A DNA stretch of 16,170 nt. Origin: Clostridia bacterium. GTDB taxonomy: Bacteria > Bacillota > Clostridia > Oscillospirales > Ruminococcaceae. The notes below the pieces were generated by a model. The model was not told where the DNA came from. It did not search any database and saw only the letters and a program-made list of their open reading frames with translations. The position numbers and the translations under genes were made by a program. Positions 5,736 through 12,860 of this stretch are shown here, piece by piece. The stretch covers positions 1 through 16,170 of the forward strand of contig JAGKVC010000151.1 in NCBI GenBank assembly GCA_021152595.1, given 5' to 3'. Each line of letters begins with the position of its first letter. Position 1 is the stretch's first letter.

Positions 5736-7883
5736 TTATTTGAGAATTTCGCCCTTGAGCAGCGAAAGATCCGCTGCGGTCAGGATGCCGTCCGCATTCA
5801 TATCGGCGGCTTCCGGATCGGTGACTTCACCGGAGGTCAGCAGATATTTCAGCAGCATGACTGCATCTGCGATTTCGAGCTTGCCGTTTGCATCGACGTC
5901 GCCCTTGATCTTGACCGGCTCAGAGACATGCGGTGTGCCGTAAAGCTCAAGCTCTGCGATGTTGCAGCAGTAGACATCGTCCTTATTGACGCCGTTTTTC
6001 GGCGCGCCGGACGGAACCGCATAGCGGACATATCTGCCGGAGACCGGTTCAGAGGGCGTGACATAATGCATGCCGAAGCCCGGCTCATTTGTGATCGTAT
6101 AGGCTGTTTTCCATGTCTGACCGTCGTCAGAGACCTGAATCATACCGTCGATCATTCTCGGCTCAAAGCCGCTGCGCGGGCAGTAGCCGAATGCTTCAAA
6201 GTCATAGGATTCGCCGAGGTCGATCTGGGTGTAGCCGTCACCGACGCCGTCGAAGAACGTAGACTTGTTGCCGTCAAATGCCTTTTCGCAGGAGGTCGAT
6301 GCGGTGCTGTGCCACGAATCTGTACCGGTGATTGTCTTGCCGGAGAGGTCAATTTTGTTCTCGCGCTCAACGCTGCCCTTGACACCGTCCACGATAAAGG
6401 TCGTGACAGAGTTGCCCGGGAGCTTGACAGGGAGCTGACTGCCGTTCAGAGCGGTCGGACCGACATCCTTCCACTCCTCGCTGTTGCTGGTGCGGATGGT
6501 CTGTGCGGAGGTGCCGACAGATGCGAATGCGGAGAGATCATAGGTCTGCTCAGCGGTATTCGCGGAGGTATTGTAGGTGACAATGACGAGCTTGCCGTTT
6601 TCCTTATCGTAAGCTGCCATGGTGTTGCCGGAGCAGTTCAGCATGATCATACCCGGGCGGATATAGCGCGTATACTGACCGAAGCAGTAATACTTCTTGG
6701 AGAGATAGATTGTATCCTTATCGTGATCTGCGACTGCGGTGCCCCAGAAGCCAGCATTCATATTGAGCATGCCGCCGTCCTTTTTGCCGTTGTAGCCAGC
6801 GGCGCATACATGGCTGTCAATGACCTGCCAGAGAACCCATGCGGAAGCGTTCATGCCGTTGCAGTCTGCGGTGATGCGCTCGGAGAGCCAGAGTCCAGGA
6901 GCCATTGCGCCTGCATTCTGACCTGCCTCGCCCTTGCCGTCCACCTCAGACATCCACAGATTCTTGCCTGCGGAGATCGCAAGATCCTTGAGCTGAGAGC
7001 GCTTGCTGCCGCCGTATGTATGGGTGTCGATTCTGCCGACAGCGTTCTTAGCATCAGCAGAGAGCGCTTTGAATGCGTCGATCTGTGTGTCAATCGAGGT
7101 TTCGTCGGAAGCACTGATGATGACGTCGCTCATGCCGCGCTTCGCCATAGATTTTTGCAGCTCGGTAATGATCGTGGATTCCGAGTTGCCGATATCGAAG
7201 TGGCAGCCTTCCTGCTTGTAGCTGTTCGCGCCCCAGAAGTTTGTATAAGGTTCGTTCATTGCCTCGACAGACTGAACCTTGATGCCCCAGTAATCCTGAT
7301 AGTGCTTGCAGACCTCTGCGAGATATTCAGCGAAATCATCGTAGCAGTCGTCCTTTAAGTTGTTCGCGCCGGGATTGTTATTACCGGTCGAGCAGCCGCT
7401 CTTGCACATGTAGTACGGTGGTGAATTTGAGAACATCTCGACAATCATGTCGTCACCGGCAGCCTTGATGCAGTGCTGAAGAACATTCCGCTGATTGTGA
7501 TCGGCTGACCAGTCATAGGTGACCTGCCCGTTCTGATACTTCGTATAGCCGGGCATATTGGAGTCGGTTCTAGTAATGTGGTTATGTGAGGGATTATCGC
7601 CGCCGCCGATATTGAAGCGTGCGATATTGAGGTGCAGACCGTTCTCGCCGAAGAAGGTATCTGCACACTGCTGTGCGAGAGAATCGGAGTAGCCGACGCG
7701 GTTTGCCCACCAGCAGAGTGAGGTACCCCAGCCCTCAAACACGCTGTTGTTGATCGCGTAGGTCTCATCCGGAGAGAGGACGATCGTCTTTGCAGCCTGC
7801 GCCGGCAATGGCGAAAGTCCTGTTGCAGTCAGGGCAATGCACGCTGCCATGCCTGCACAGATGCGCTTTTTCCAATGTTTCAT
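5736..7883 (-). CDS. Secreted GH30-like glycosidase with CBM32-like module and type I dockerin
   Basis: Predicted cellulosome subunit acting outside the cell on plant polysaccharide. Of 715 aa, residues 1-30 form a signal peptide with cleavage after AQA. The catalytic (beta/alpha)8 domain plus beta domain covers about 31-500. FEGWGTSLCWWA at 49-60 is typical of the GH30 branch that includes endo-beta-1,6-galactanases. AMNEP gives the likely acid/base Glu211 and WMSEVDG the likely nucleophile Glu313. A discoidin/CBM32-like carbohydrate-binding domain lies at about 510-650. The dockerin at about 659-715 has two calcium repeats, starting DVDANGKLEIAD (662-673) and DMNADGILTAAD (694-705). The mature protein has 16 cysteines, many for a secreted bacterial enzyme. 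Substrate is inferred; other GH30 activities are possible. ATG 7883 follows GGAAAGG and GGATAGGA. The gene has its own promoter and hairpin and stands alone. Confidence 0.93.
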   Translation of the reverse strand: MKHWKKRICAGMAACIALTATGLSPLPAQAAKTIVLSPDETYAINNSVFEGWGTSLCWWANRVGYSDSLAQQCADTFFGENGLHLNIARFNIGGGDNPSHNHITRTDSNMPGYTKYQNGQVTYDWSADHNQRNVLQHCIKAAGDDMIVEMFSNSPPYYMCKSGCSTGNNNPGANNLKDDCYDDFAEYLAEVCKHYQDYWGIKVQSVEAMNEPYTNFWGANSYKQEGCHFDIGNSESTIITELQKSMAKRGMSDVIISASDETSIDTQIDAFKALSADAKNAVGRIDTHTYGGSKRSQLKDLAISAGKNLWMSEVDGKGEAGQNAGAMAPGLWLSERITADCNGMNASAWVLWQVIDSHVCAAGYNGKKDGGMLNMNAGFWGTAVADHDKDTIYLSKKYYCFGQYTRYIRPGMIMLNCSGNTMAAYDKENGKLVIVTYNTSANTAEQTYDLSAFASVGTSAQTIRTSNSEEWKDVGPTALNGSQLPVKLPGNSVTTFIVDGVKGSVERENKIDLSGKTITGTDSWHSTASTSCEKAFDGNKSTFFDGVGDGYTQIDLGESYDFEAFGYCPRSGFEPRMIDGMIQVSDDGQTWKTAYTITNEPGFGMHYVTPSEPVSGRYVRYAVPSGAPKNGVNKDDVYCCNIAELELYGTPHVSEPVKIKGDVDANGKLEIADAVMLLKYLLTSGEVTDPEAADMNADGILTAADLSLLKGEILK

Positions 7884-7942
7884 TCCTATCCAACCTTTCC
7901 CAGAGATGTACGTACAGCTTTCTATATTTGCTATACATTCTT

Positions 7943-7971
7943 ATTATAACAGAGAATATCAAGAAAGTCAA
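7943..7971 (-). promoter_or_regulatory. Sigma-A promoter of the dockerin enzyme gene
   Basis: On the minus strand TTGACT (7966-7971), a 17-nt spacer, and TATAAT (7943-7948) with an extended TGT. The predicted start is near 7936, leaving a leader of about 52 nt. That leader contains the perfect 10-bp palindrome TGTACGTACA at 7907-7916, a possible operator. Confidence 0.85.
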
Positions 7972-8027
7972 TAACAATCGTCTCCCAGTTATTGCGATTT
8001 TATATCATTTTGTACAGAGATAAAGAA

Positions 8028-8060
8028 ATCCCCCATCCGGTAAAGTGCCGAATGGGGGAT
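8028..8060 (-). terminator. Terminator of the ABC permease unit
   Basis: A 13-bp stem pairs 8048-8060 with 8028-8040 (one G-U wobble) around a 7-nt loop, with TTCTTTAT following on the minus strand. It lies about 23 nt past the permease stop, so no ATPase gene follows in this unit. Confidence 0.8.
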
Positions 8061-8083
8061 CAAAATGTATGCAAGATGTTTGG

Positions 8084-9409
8084 TTATTCGTAGCGCAGTG
8101 CGTCGATCGGGTTCATTTTTGCCGCCTTGGAGGCAGGATATGTACCAAAGAACACACCAATCAGCACGGAGAACACCAGAGAAAGGATAATCGCAAAAAG
8201 TGAAGGTCGGACATTGATTGTCACAAGATCTGCGATGAGCGGATAGACGGAATACAGTACCTTTGTGCCGACGGCTCCGATTACGATGCCGTTGACGATA
8301 CCGAGGATAATGCCGATGCCGCCGCCTGTGATGCACATGATGATTGCTTCGATCAGGAACTGATTGCGGATTGTCTTGCTCTGCGCACCGATCGCCTTGC
8401 GCACACCGATCTCTCTGGTGCGCTCGGTGATGCTGACGAGCATGATGTTCATGACGCCGATGCCGCCGACGATCAGCGAGATTGCTGCGATGATCGAAAT
8501 AATGATCGTGATGACATTCATGATCATATCATTTTCTTTCTTGTCATCCTGATCACTGTAAATAATGGGTTCAAAATATTGGTTGTTTGCAAACTGTTCA
8601 TTAAAGAAGTTTTGAAGCTCAGCCTTGCATGCGAGATTGTCAAAATTCTCGTCACGGACATTGATCTGCGGATACCGGTCAACCTCCGGCTTTTTGCCGC
8701 TCAGATCGATCACAGTCTGATACGGGATGATAACCGGTGTTGTGCGGTCCATGAGCTTGGTGCCGGGATCTAGTGTTTTATCATAGGACGCCGGAAGCTG
8801 GAATACGCCGACAATGACAAATTCCGTGCTGCAAAGACCGGCGATATCCACACTGACGGATTTGCCGATCGGATCGGTTCCGTCCTGGAAATTCTGCTGC
8901 ACAAAGATGTCAGATACAACGCATGCATGTTTATGCTGCTTGCTGTCTTCGTCATTTACATATCTGCCCTTGATCAGCCGCATGAATCCTTTTTGAGACT
9001 GCATGGCACCTTCCGAATAGCCGACCAGACCGACACTCACACGCTGGTTTTTGCTTGTCCGGACAGTTCCGCCGCCGAGTGAATCCTCCTTGACGACGAG
9101 ATATTTTCCGTCAAATTCTTCATCGAGCTTGTCGAACATTTCCTGTGTGACATAATATTCATCGCCGATACTAGCTCTGTAAGGGTATTCGCCGTTTTCG
9201 TCAGGCTTCAGGGAATAACGGAGATAAAATCCGTTGTTTCCGTTCAGAAGCATGACATTGTTCATGGTGGCTTTCAGGGAGTTTCCGATAGTTGTGATCG
9301 TGATCACCGAGCTGATGCCGATGATAATACCAAGCATTGTCAGGAGCGAACGGAGCTTGTTGTTGATCAGCGCACCGAATGCGAGCCGGATGTTTTCAAA
9401 GATAAACAT
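8084..9409 (-). CDS. MacB/YknZ-type ABC transporter permease (FtsX fold)
   Basis: 441-aa inner-membrane permease of the MacB/YknZ class, mechanotransmission-type exporters that act with an ATPase and an adaptor protein. Topology is typical. A first helix lies near 18-42 (LRSLLTMLGIIIGISSVIT), followed by a large extracytoplasmic domain to about 290. Three helices follow, with the family segment GGIGVMNIMLVSITERTREI near 312-331 and the ending PASKAAKMNPIDALRYE. ATG 9409 follows GGAGG with a 7-nt gap, and the upstream adaptor gene stops 20 nt before it. The partner ATPase is not encoded between the adaptor and this gene, nor after it, since a terminator follows. It must be supplied from elsewhere or be lost. 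Substrate is unknown; peptides, antibiotics or lipids are typical for the class. Confidence 0.92.
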   Translation of the reverse strand: MFIFENIRLAFGALINNKLRSLLTMLGIIIGISSVITITTIGNSLKATMNNVMLLNGNNGFYLRYSLKPDENGEYPYRASIGDEYYVTQEMFDKLDEEFDGKYLVVKEDSLGGGTVRTSKNQRVSVGLVGYSEGAMQSQKGFMRLIKGRYVNDEDSKQHKHACVVSDIFVQQNFQDGTDPIGKSVSVDIAGLCSTEFVIVGVFQLPASYDKTLDPGTKLMDRTTPVIIPYQTVIDLSGKKPEVDRYPQINVRDENFDNLACKAELQNFFNEQFANNQYFEPIIYSDQDDKKENDMIMNVITIIISIIAAISLIVGGIGVMNIMLVSITERTREIGVRKAIGAQSKTIRNQFLIEAIIMCITGGGIGIILGIVNGIVIGAVGTKVLYSVYPLIADLVTINVRPSLFAIILSLVFSVLIGVFFGTYPASKAAKMNPIDALRYE

Positions 9410-9429
9410 TACTTTGACCTCCGATCTGA

Positions 9430-9756
9430 TCAGTTTTCGCCGTTTGCTGTATTGGTATCACCGGTCAGTCTCGGATCCGGAATGATCTTGCCGTCCTCAT
9501 ATGTGAAGGATTCACTGAAGAAATCTGTGAATACGATATCGCCTTCCTTGAGATCGCCCTTTGTGACCTCTGTGAAGTAATCGCCCTCAAAGCCGATCTC
9601 GATGTCCTTTCTGACAATCTTGACCATATTCGGCTTATCGGTCTCCTCGAGTGCAAAGACGAAGTAGCCTTCGTTTTCACCGCCGCGGACTGCGTCATAG
9701 GGGATGCAGAGAACCTGATCAGCCTTGTTGAGAATGATCTTAGCGCTTGCGCTCAT
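9430..9756 (-). CDS. C-terminal fragment of a broken HlyD/YknX-like adaptor protein
   Basis: The frame gives 108 aa from ATG 9756 and continues open upstream, reading KLLIG directly before MSASAKIIL. That matches the end of the adaptor beta-barrel leading into the membrane-proximal domain. The rest (VLCIPYDAV, then two beta hairpins ending near DIVFTDF) is the typical C-terminal domain of MacA/YknX-type membrane fusion proteins. The ATG is therefore probably internal rather than a real start. The N-terminal part of the same protein lies in another frame (9740-10498) and the two overlap by 17 nt. The stop TGA at 9430 is 20 nt before the permease start. Translation could occur only by re-initiation within the overlap. 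Judged the remnant of a disrupted gene or of an assembly error. Confidence 0.75.
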   Translation of the reverse strand: MSASAKIILNKADQVLCIPYDAVRGGENEGYFVFALEETDKPNMVKIVRKDIEIGFEGDYFTEVTKGDLKEGDIVFTDFFSESFTYEDGKIIPDPRLTGDTNTANGEN

Positions 9757-10498
9757 GCCGATCAGCAGCTTGCTCTTGGGACTGCGCGGTCTGAATCAGC
9801 GAATCCGCGGACTGTTCTGCATCGCTGTAAGCGGAGCGTGCCGCGTCGATCGCAGAATCGAATTCCGGCAGCTTCGGATATAGCGCATCCATCATTTCCT
9901 TGAGCGCATCTGCCTGTTCCTGAAGCGCCTCTGCGGCGGTTTCGTCCTCAGCCGCATTGATCTGTGCAATCAGATCATTATACTGGCTGACTGCGAGGTT
10001 ATAGCGGTCGTATGCAGAATCGCGTGCGGAAATTGCACTGTCGATCGCACTCTGTGCCTTGTTCAGCATATTGGTCTTATTGTTGCGTGCCTCGGCAAGA
10101 TTGCGGCGTAGGATGCTGCTCTTATAGGTTTCTGCATCCTGTGCCTTACCTGCGGAAGCTGCAAGTTTGTTGTATTTTTCCTGCAAAGAGGTGGTGTCCA
10201 GCTCACAGAGGACGTCGCCCTTTTTGACGCTGTCACCGACTTTGACATTGAGCTTTGAGACTTTTTGCAGCACATCAGCCGTGACATTGACGGAATCGCT
10301 GCTTGAGACCGTACCGGATACATTGACGTATTCAGCGAGATCCTTGACCGCCACTTCACCGTAGGGCGGAAGATTTTTCATTGCGATGCCGTGCTTCGCC
10401 ATGTTCAGCAGGTATACAACCAGTCCGATGATGAGTGCCAGAACAATGATGAAGATAATGAGACAGCCGATTTTCTTTTTTGGTTTTCCGTTTGCCAT
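9740..10498 (-). CDS. N-terminal fragment of a broken HlyD/YknX-like adaptor protein
   Basis: 252 aa. Membrane fusion proteins of this class bridge a MacB-type permease and the cell exterior. One transmembrane helix lies at about 9-31 (KIGCLIIFIIVLALIIGLVV). The first half of the lipoyl/barrel-sandwich motif follows (KLNVKVGDSVKKGDVLCELD), then a long alpha-helical coiled coil to about 240 (SLIQTAQS). The frame then runs into a short unrelated tail and stops. Missing are the returning helix, the second lipoyl half with its PxxGxV-type motif, and the beta-barrel. I estimate well over 100 residues are lost compared with usual adaptors, together with a frame change near 9770. The start is ATG 10498 with GAAAGGA upstream; earlier in-frame codons lie in the promoter region. 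Pseudogene or misassembly is likelier than a working two-piece protein. Confidence 0.8.
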   Translation of the reverse strand: MANGKPKKKIGCLIIFIIVLALIIGLVVYLLNMAKHGIAMKNLPPYGEVAVKDLAEYVNVSGTVSSSDSVNVTADVLQKVSKLNVKVGDSVKKGDVLCELDTTSLQEKYNKLAASAGKAQDAETYKSSILRRNLAEARNNKTNMLNKAQSAIDSAISARDSAYDRYNLAVSQYNDLIAQINAAEDETAAEALQEQADALKEMMDALYPKLPEFDSAIDAARSAYSDAEQSADSLIQTAQSQEQAADRHERKR

Positions 10499-10560
10499 GA
10501 TAATGAATGTCCTTTCAAAGTATTCTGAATGTGTATGCGCTGTATTGGAATCCAAGCAAC

Positions 10561-10590
10561 ATTTTACCATATTTGGAAAACCCGTGTCAA
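10561..10590 (-). promoter_or_regulatory. Sigma-A-like promoter of the adaptor-permease unit
   Basis: On the minus strand TTGACA (10585-10590), an 18-nt spacer, and TAAAAT (10561-10566) with an extended TGG. The predicted start is near 10554, about 55 nt before ATG 10498. Confidence 0.75.
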
Positions 10591-10649
10591 TAACAGAATT
10601 GTCATTTTTCAGAATCTTATGAAAAATTTAAGGAGAGATTCATATGAAC

Positions 10650-10680
10650 AAAAGAAACCCTCTCCGGAGCGGAAAGGGTT
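10650..10680 (-). terminator. Terminator of the ktrB-ktrA unit
   Basis: An 11-bp stem pairs 10670-10680 with 10656-10666 (one G-U wobble) around a 3-nt loop. It is followed on the minus strand by TCTTTTGTT and lies 8 nt beyond the ktrA stop. Confidence 0.85.
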
Positions 10681-10688
10681 CCTGAAAA

Positions 10689-11333
10689 TCAGACGCGGAA
10701 ACACTTTTGAATATCGCGGATGCTGCCGATGACAAAGACGACATCATCCTTGGAGAACACGGTATCCGGCATCGGGACATCGACCTGATTGTGTCTGCGG
10801 TATGCGATAATATTGAGCTTGTATTTCTTGCGGAGATCGAGCTGCACGAGGTTTTTGCCGTCCCAGTCGCGCGGTACCTTCATCTCATAGATCGAATAGC
10901 TGCTGTCGAGCTGGATGAAATCGAGGATGCTGTCCGAAGCGTATTTTGTTGCGATGCGCATGGCTGTCTGCATTTCCGGATAGACAACCTCATCCGCGCC
11001 GTTGCGCAGGAGAAATTTCATCTGGACGTCATTCGAGGCTCTGGAGACAACCTTTCTCGCGCCGAGCTCGCTGAGCAGGGCGGTGGTCTCGAGCGAATTC
11101 TGGAAATTGTCGCCGATCGAGACGATGCAGACATCGAAATTCCGGATGCCGAGGGATCTCATGAATTCTTCGTTTGTGCTGTCGCCGATGCGTGCGTTCG
11201 TGACATAGGGGAGGATCTCATTGATGCGCTCCTCATTGAGATCAATCGCCATGACCTCGCAGCGAAGCTCCGTCATGCGTTTTGCGATCTGGCTGCCGAA
11301 CGCGCCGGCACCGATAATCAGAATCGTTTTCAT
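10689..11333 (-). CDS. ktrA: Potassium uptake regulatory subunit KtrA (RCK/TrkA family)
   Basis: 214-aa cytoplasmic gating subunit of the Ktr potassium channel-like transporter. The N-terminal RCK domain is a Rossmann fold: GAGAFG at 8-13 is the nucleotide-binding glycine motif and the acidic residue of AIDLNEE lies at the end of the second strand. In the family it binds ATP/ADP or NAD(H). The C-terminal RCK_C domain covers about 135-214 and ends VFVIGSIRDIQKCFRV. The start is ATG 11333. Its AAAGGAG ribosome site overlaps the stop codon of ktrB (TAAAGGAG), with 12 nt between the genes, so the two are co-transcribed and probably coupled. It is last in the unit, with a terminator just after it. 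Length and motifs are normal. Confidence 0.93.
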   Translation of the reverse strand: MKTILIIGAGAFGSQIAKRMTELRCEVMAIDLNEERINEILPYVTNARIGDSTNEEFMRSLGIRNFDVCIVSIGDNFQNSLETTALLSELGARKVVSRASNDVQMKFLLRNGADEVVYPEMQTAMRIATKYASDSILDFIQLDSSYSIYEMKVPRDWDGKNLVQLDLRKKYKLNIIAYRRHNQVDVPMPDTVFSKDDVVFVIGSIRDIQKCFRV

Positions 11334-11345
11334 ATTGTTACTCCT

Positions 11346-12689
11346 TTATCCGACATTGATATTTTCGAGCGGCATGCGTGCAGATTCACCTGCGCCGGAG
11401 GGTACCGCTGCATAGATCATTGTGAGACCGCCCATTCTGCCGAAGAACATCAGCAGCATGAGTATGATGCGTGAGGGATGCGTCAGCGAGGATGTGATGC
11501 CGAGCGTCAGACCGGCAGTACCGGCAGCGGAGCCGGTCTCAAAGAGACAGGTCAGCAGCGGCAGTCCCTCGATCCGGCTGATCGCTATGCCTGCCGTCAC
11601 GAACAGGCTGAAATAGATGAACAGGATTGCGCCTGCATTGCGCACGGCATCCTCGGAGATTCTGCGGTTGAAGCAGGTGACATCGTGCTTGCGGCGGAAT
11701 ACCGCGACCGCTGCAAGAAACAGCACGGCAACAGTTGACGTTTTCATGCCGCCTGCCGTCGAGCCGGAGGAGCCGCCGATCAGCATCAGGACGGTCATCA
11801 GGAGCGTGCCGGATTCGTGCATCTCCGCGAGATCGGATGTATTGAAGCCTGCTGTACGCGCTGTAACGGACTGGAAGAACGAGCAGAGAATGCGCTCCTT
11901 GAACGGCTCATCGGCATACTCGAAGATGAAAAAGCAGACAGCCGGAATCACGATCAGCAGCGCTGTCGTCACGAGGATGATCTTGCTTTGCAGCGAGTAG
12001 CGCCGGATCTGATGCTTATATGTCCGGACATCGCTCCATGTCATGAAGCTGATGCCGCCGATCACAATGAGCAGCATGATAATAATATTGACGTATGCAT
12101 TGCCGCTGTAAGTCGTCAGCGAGGAGAATTTTTCGCGTACACCGAGCAGATCAAAGCCTGCATTACAGAACGCCGAGACCGAGTGGAAGATCGCATACCA
12201 GATACCCCTAGCCACGCCGAAATCGCGGATGAATACCGGACTGAGCAGCGCCGCACCCGTCAGCTCAATGACTGCGGAGGTCTTGAGGATGAAGCCTGTC
12301 AGGTGGAGAATATTGCCGATCTGCGGTGCGGAGATGGATTCCTGCATGATGCTCCGCTGTTTGAGCCCGATCCTGCGTCCGGTCAGGCGGATGATTGCAA
12401 GCGCTACCGTAATAACGCCCATACCGCCGATCTGGATCAGCGTCAGGATGACGAACTGTCCGAAGAGCGACCAGTGCGTTGCGGTATCCTGCACGATCAG
12501 TCCGGTCACACAGGTACATGAGACCGCTGTAAAGAGCGTATCCGCAAAGGGGGTAACCTGCCGGTCCTGTGCGGAAATCGGGAGCATGAGGAGCAGCGCG
12601 CCGAGCAGAATCAGCAGCGCAAAACCGCCGATGATAAGCTGGAAGCCGCCTGTTCCCTGCCGTTTGCGTTTGATTGTTTCAGATTGCAT
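11346..12689 (-). CDS. ktrB: Potassium transporter membrane subunit KtrB (TrkH/KtrB family)
   Basis: 447-aa membrane pore of the KtrAB potassium uptake system, built from four M1-P-M2 repeats. The filter segments are visible: CVTGL at 60-64, CNAGF at 175-179, TAGFN at 279-283 and AAGTAGL at 388-394, with filter glycines at about 63, 178, 281 and 393. The third repeat is followed by the glycine/serine-rich GGSSGSTAGGMK at 305-316, the intramembrane gating loop typical of KtrB. ATG 12689 follows AGAGG with an 8-nt gap. Its promoter is upstream and ktrA follows 12 nt after the stop. KtrAB normally serves osmoadaptation and pH/potassium balance using a sodium gradient. No c-di-AMP (ydaO/yuaA) riboswitch fits in the short leader. 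Confidence 0.95.
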   Translation of the reverse strand: MQSETIKRKRQGTGGFQLIIGGFALLILLGALLLMLPISAQDRQVTPFADTLFTAVSCTCVTGLIVQDTATHWSLFGQFVILTLIQIGGMGVITVALAIIRLTGRRIGLKQRSIMQESISAPQIGNILHLTGFILKTSAVIELTGAALLSPVFIRDFGVARGIWYAIFHSVSAFCNAGFDLLGVREKFSSLTTYSGNAYVNIIIMLLIVIGGISFMTWSDVRTYKHQIRRYSLQSKIILVTTALLIVIPAVCFFIFEYADEPFKERILCSFFQSVTARTAGFNTSDLAEMHESGTLLMTVLMLIGGSSGSTAGGMKTSTVAVLFLAAVAVFRRKHDVTCFNRRISEDAVRNAGAILFIYFSLFVTAGIAISRIEGLPLLTCLFETGSAAGTAGLTLGITSSLTHPSRIILMLLMFFGRMGGLTMIYAAVPSGAGESARMPLENINVG

Positions 12690-12731
12690 GATGATAACCT
12701 CTGTGAATAATTGCTGTGATATTGCCTGTTC

Positions 12732-12760
12732 ATTATACTACACCGGCGGCAGGGAAACAA
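12732..12760 (-). promoter_or_regulatory. Promoter of ktrB-ktrA
   Basis: On the minus strand a perfect TATAAT (12732-12737) preceded by a 17-nt spacer and a weak -35 TTGTTT (12755-12760). The predicted start is near 12725, about 36 nt before the ktrB ATG. Confidence 0.6.
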
Positions 12761-12799
12761 GATGCGGCGGCTATTTTTTATGGATTCGGCAAAGAATAC

Positions 12800-12840
12800 A
12801 AAAAAGACACTGAGACATTTGGCAGAAATGTCACAGTGTC
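12800..12840 (-). terminator. Terminator of the AGCS symporter gene
   Basis: A 15-bp stem with one mismatch pairs 12826-12840 with 12806-12820 around a 5-nt loop, followed on the minus strand by TTTTTT. It lies 20 nt beyond the symporter stop and is a strong factor-independent terminator. Confidence 0.93.
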
Positions 12841-12860
12841 TATCGGCAATGCGCGCCGTA

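Noticed and set aside
5928..7358. 476-aa plus-strand frame
   Set aside because: Antisense shadow of the GH30-dockerin gene; the catalytic and dockerin motifs are all on the minus strand.
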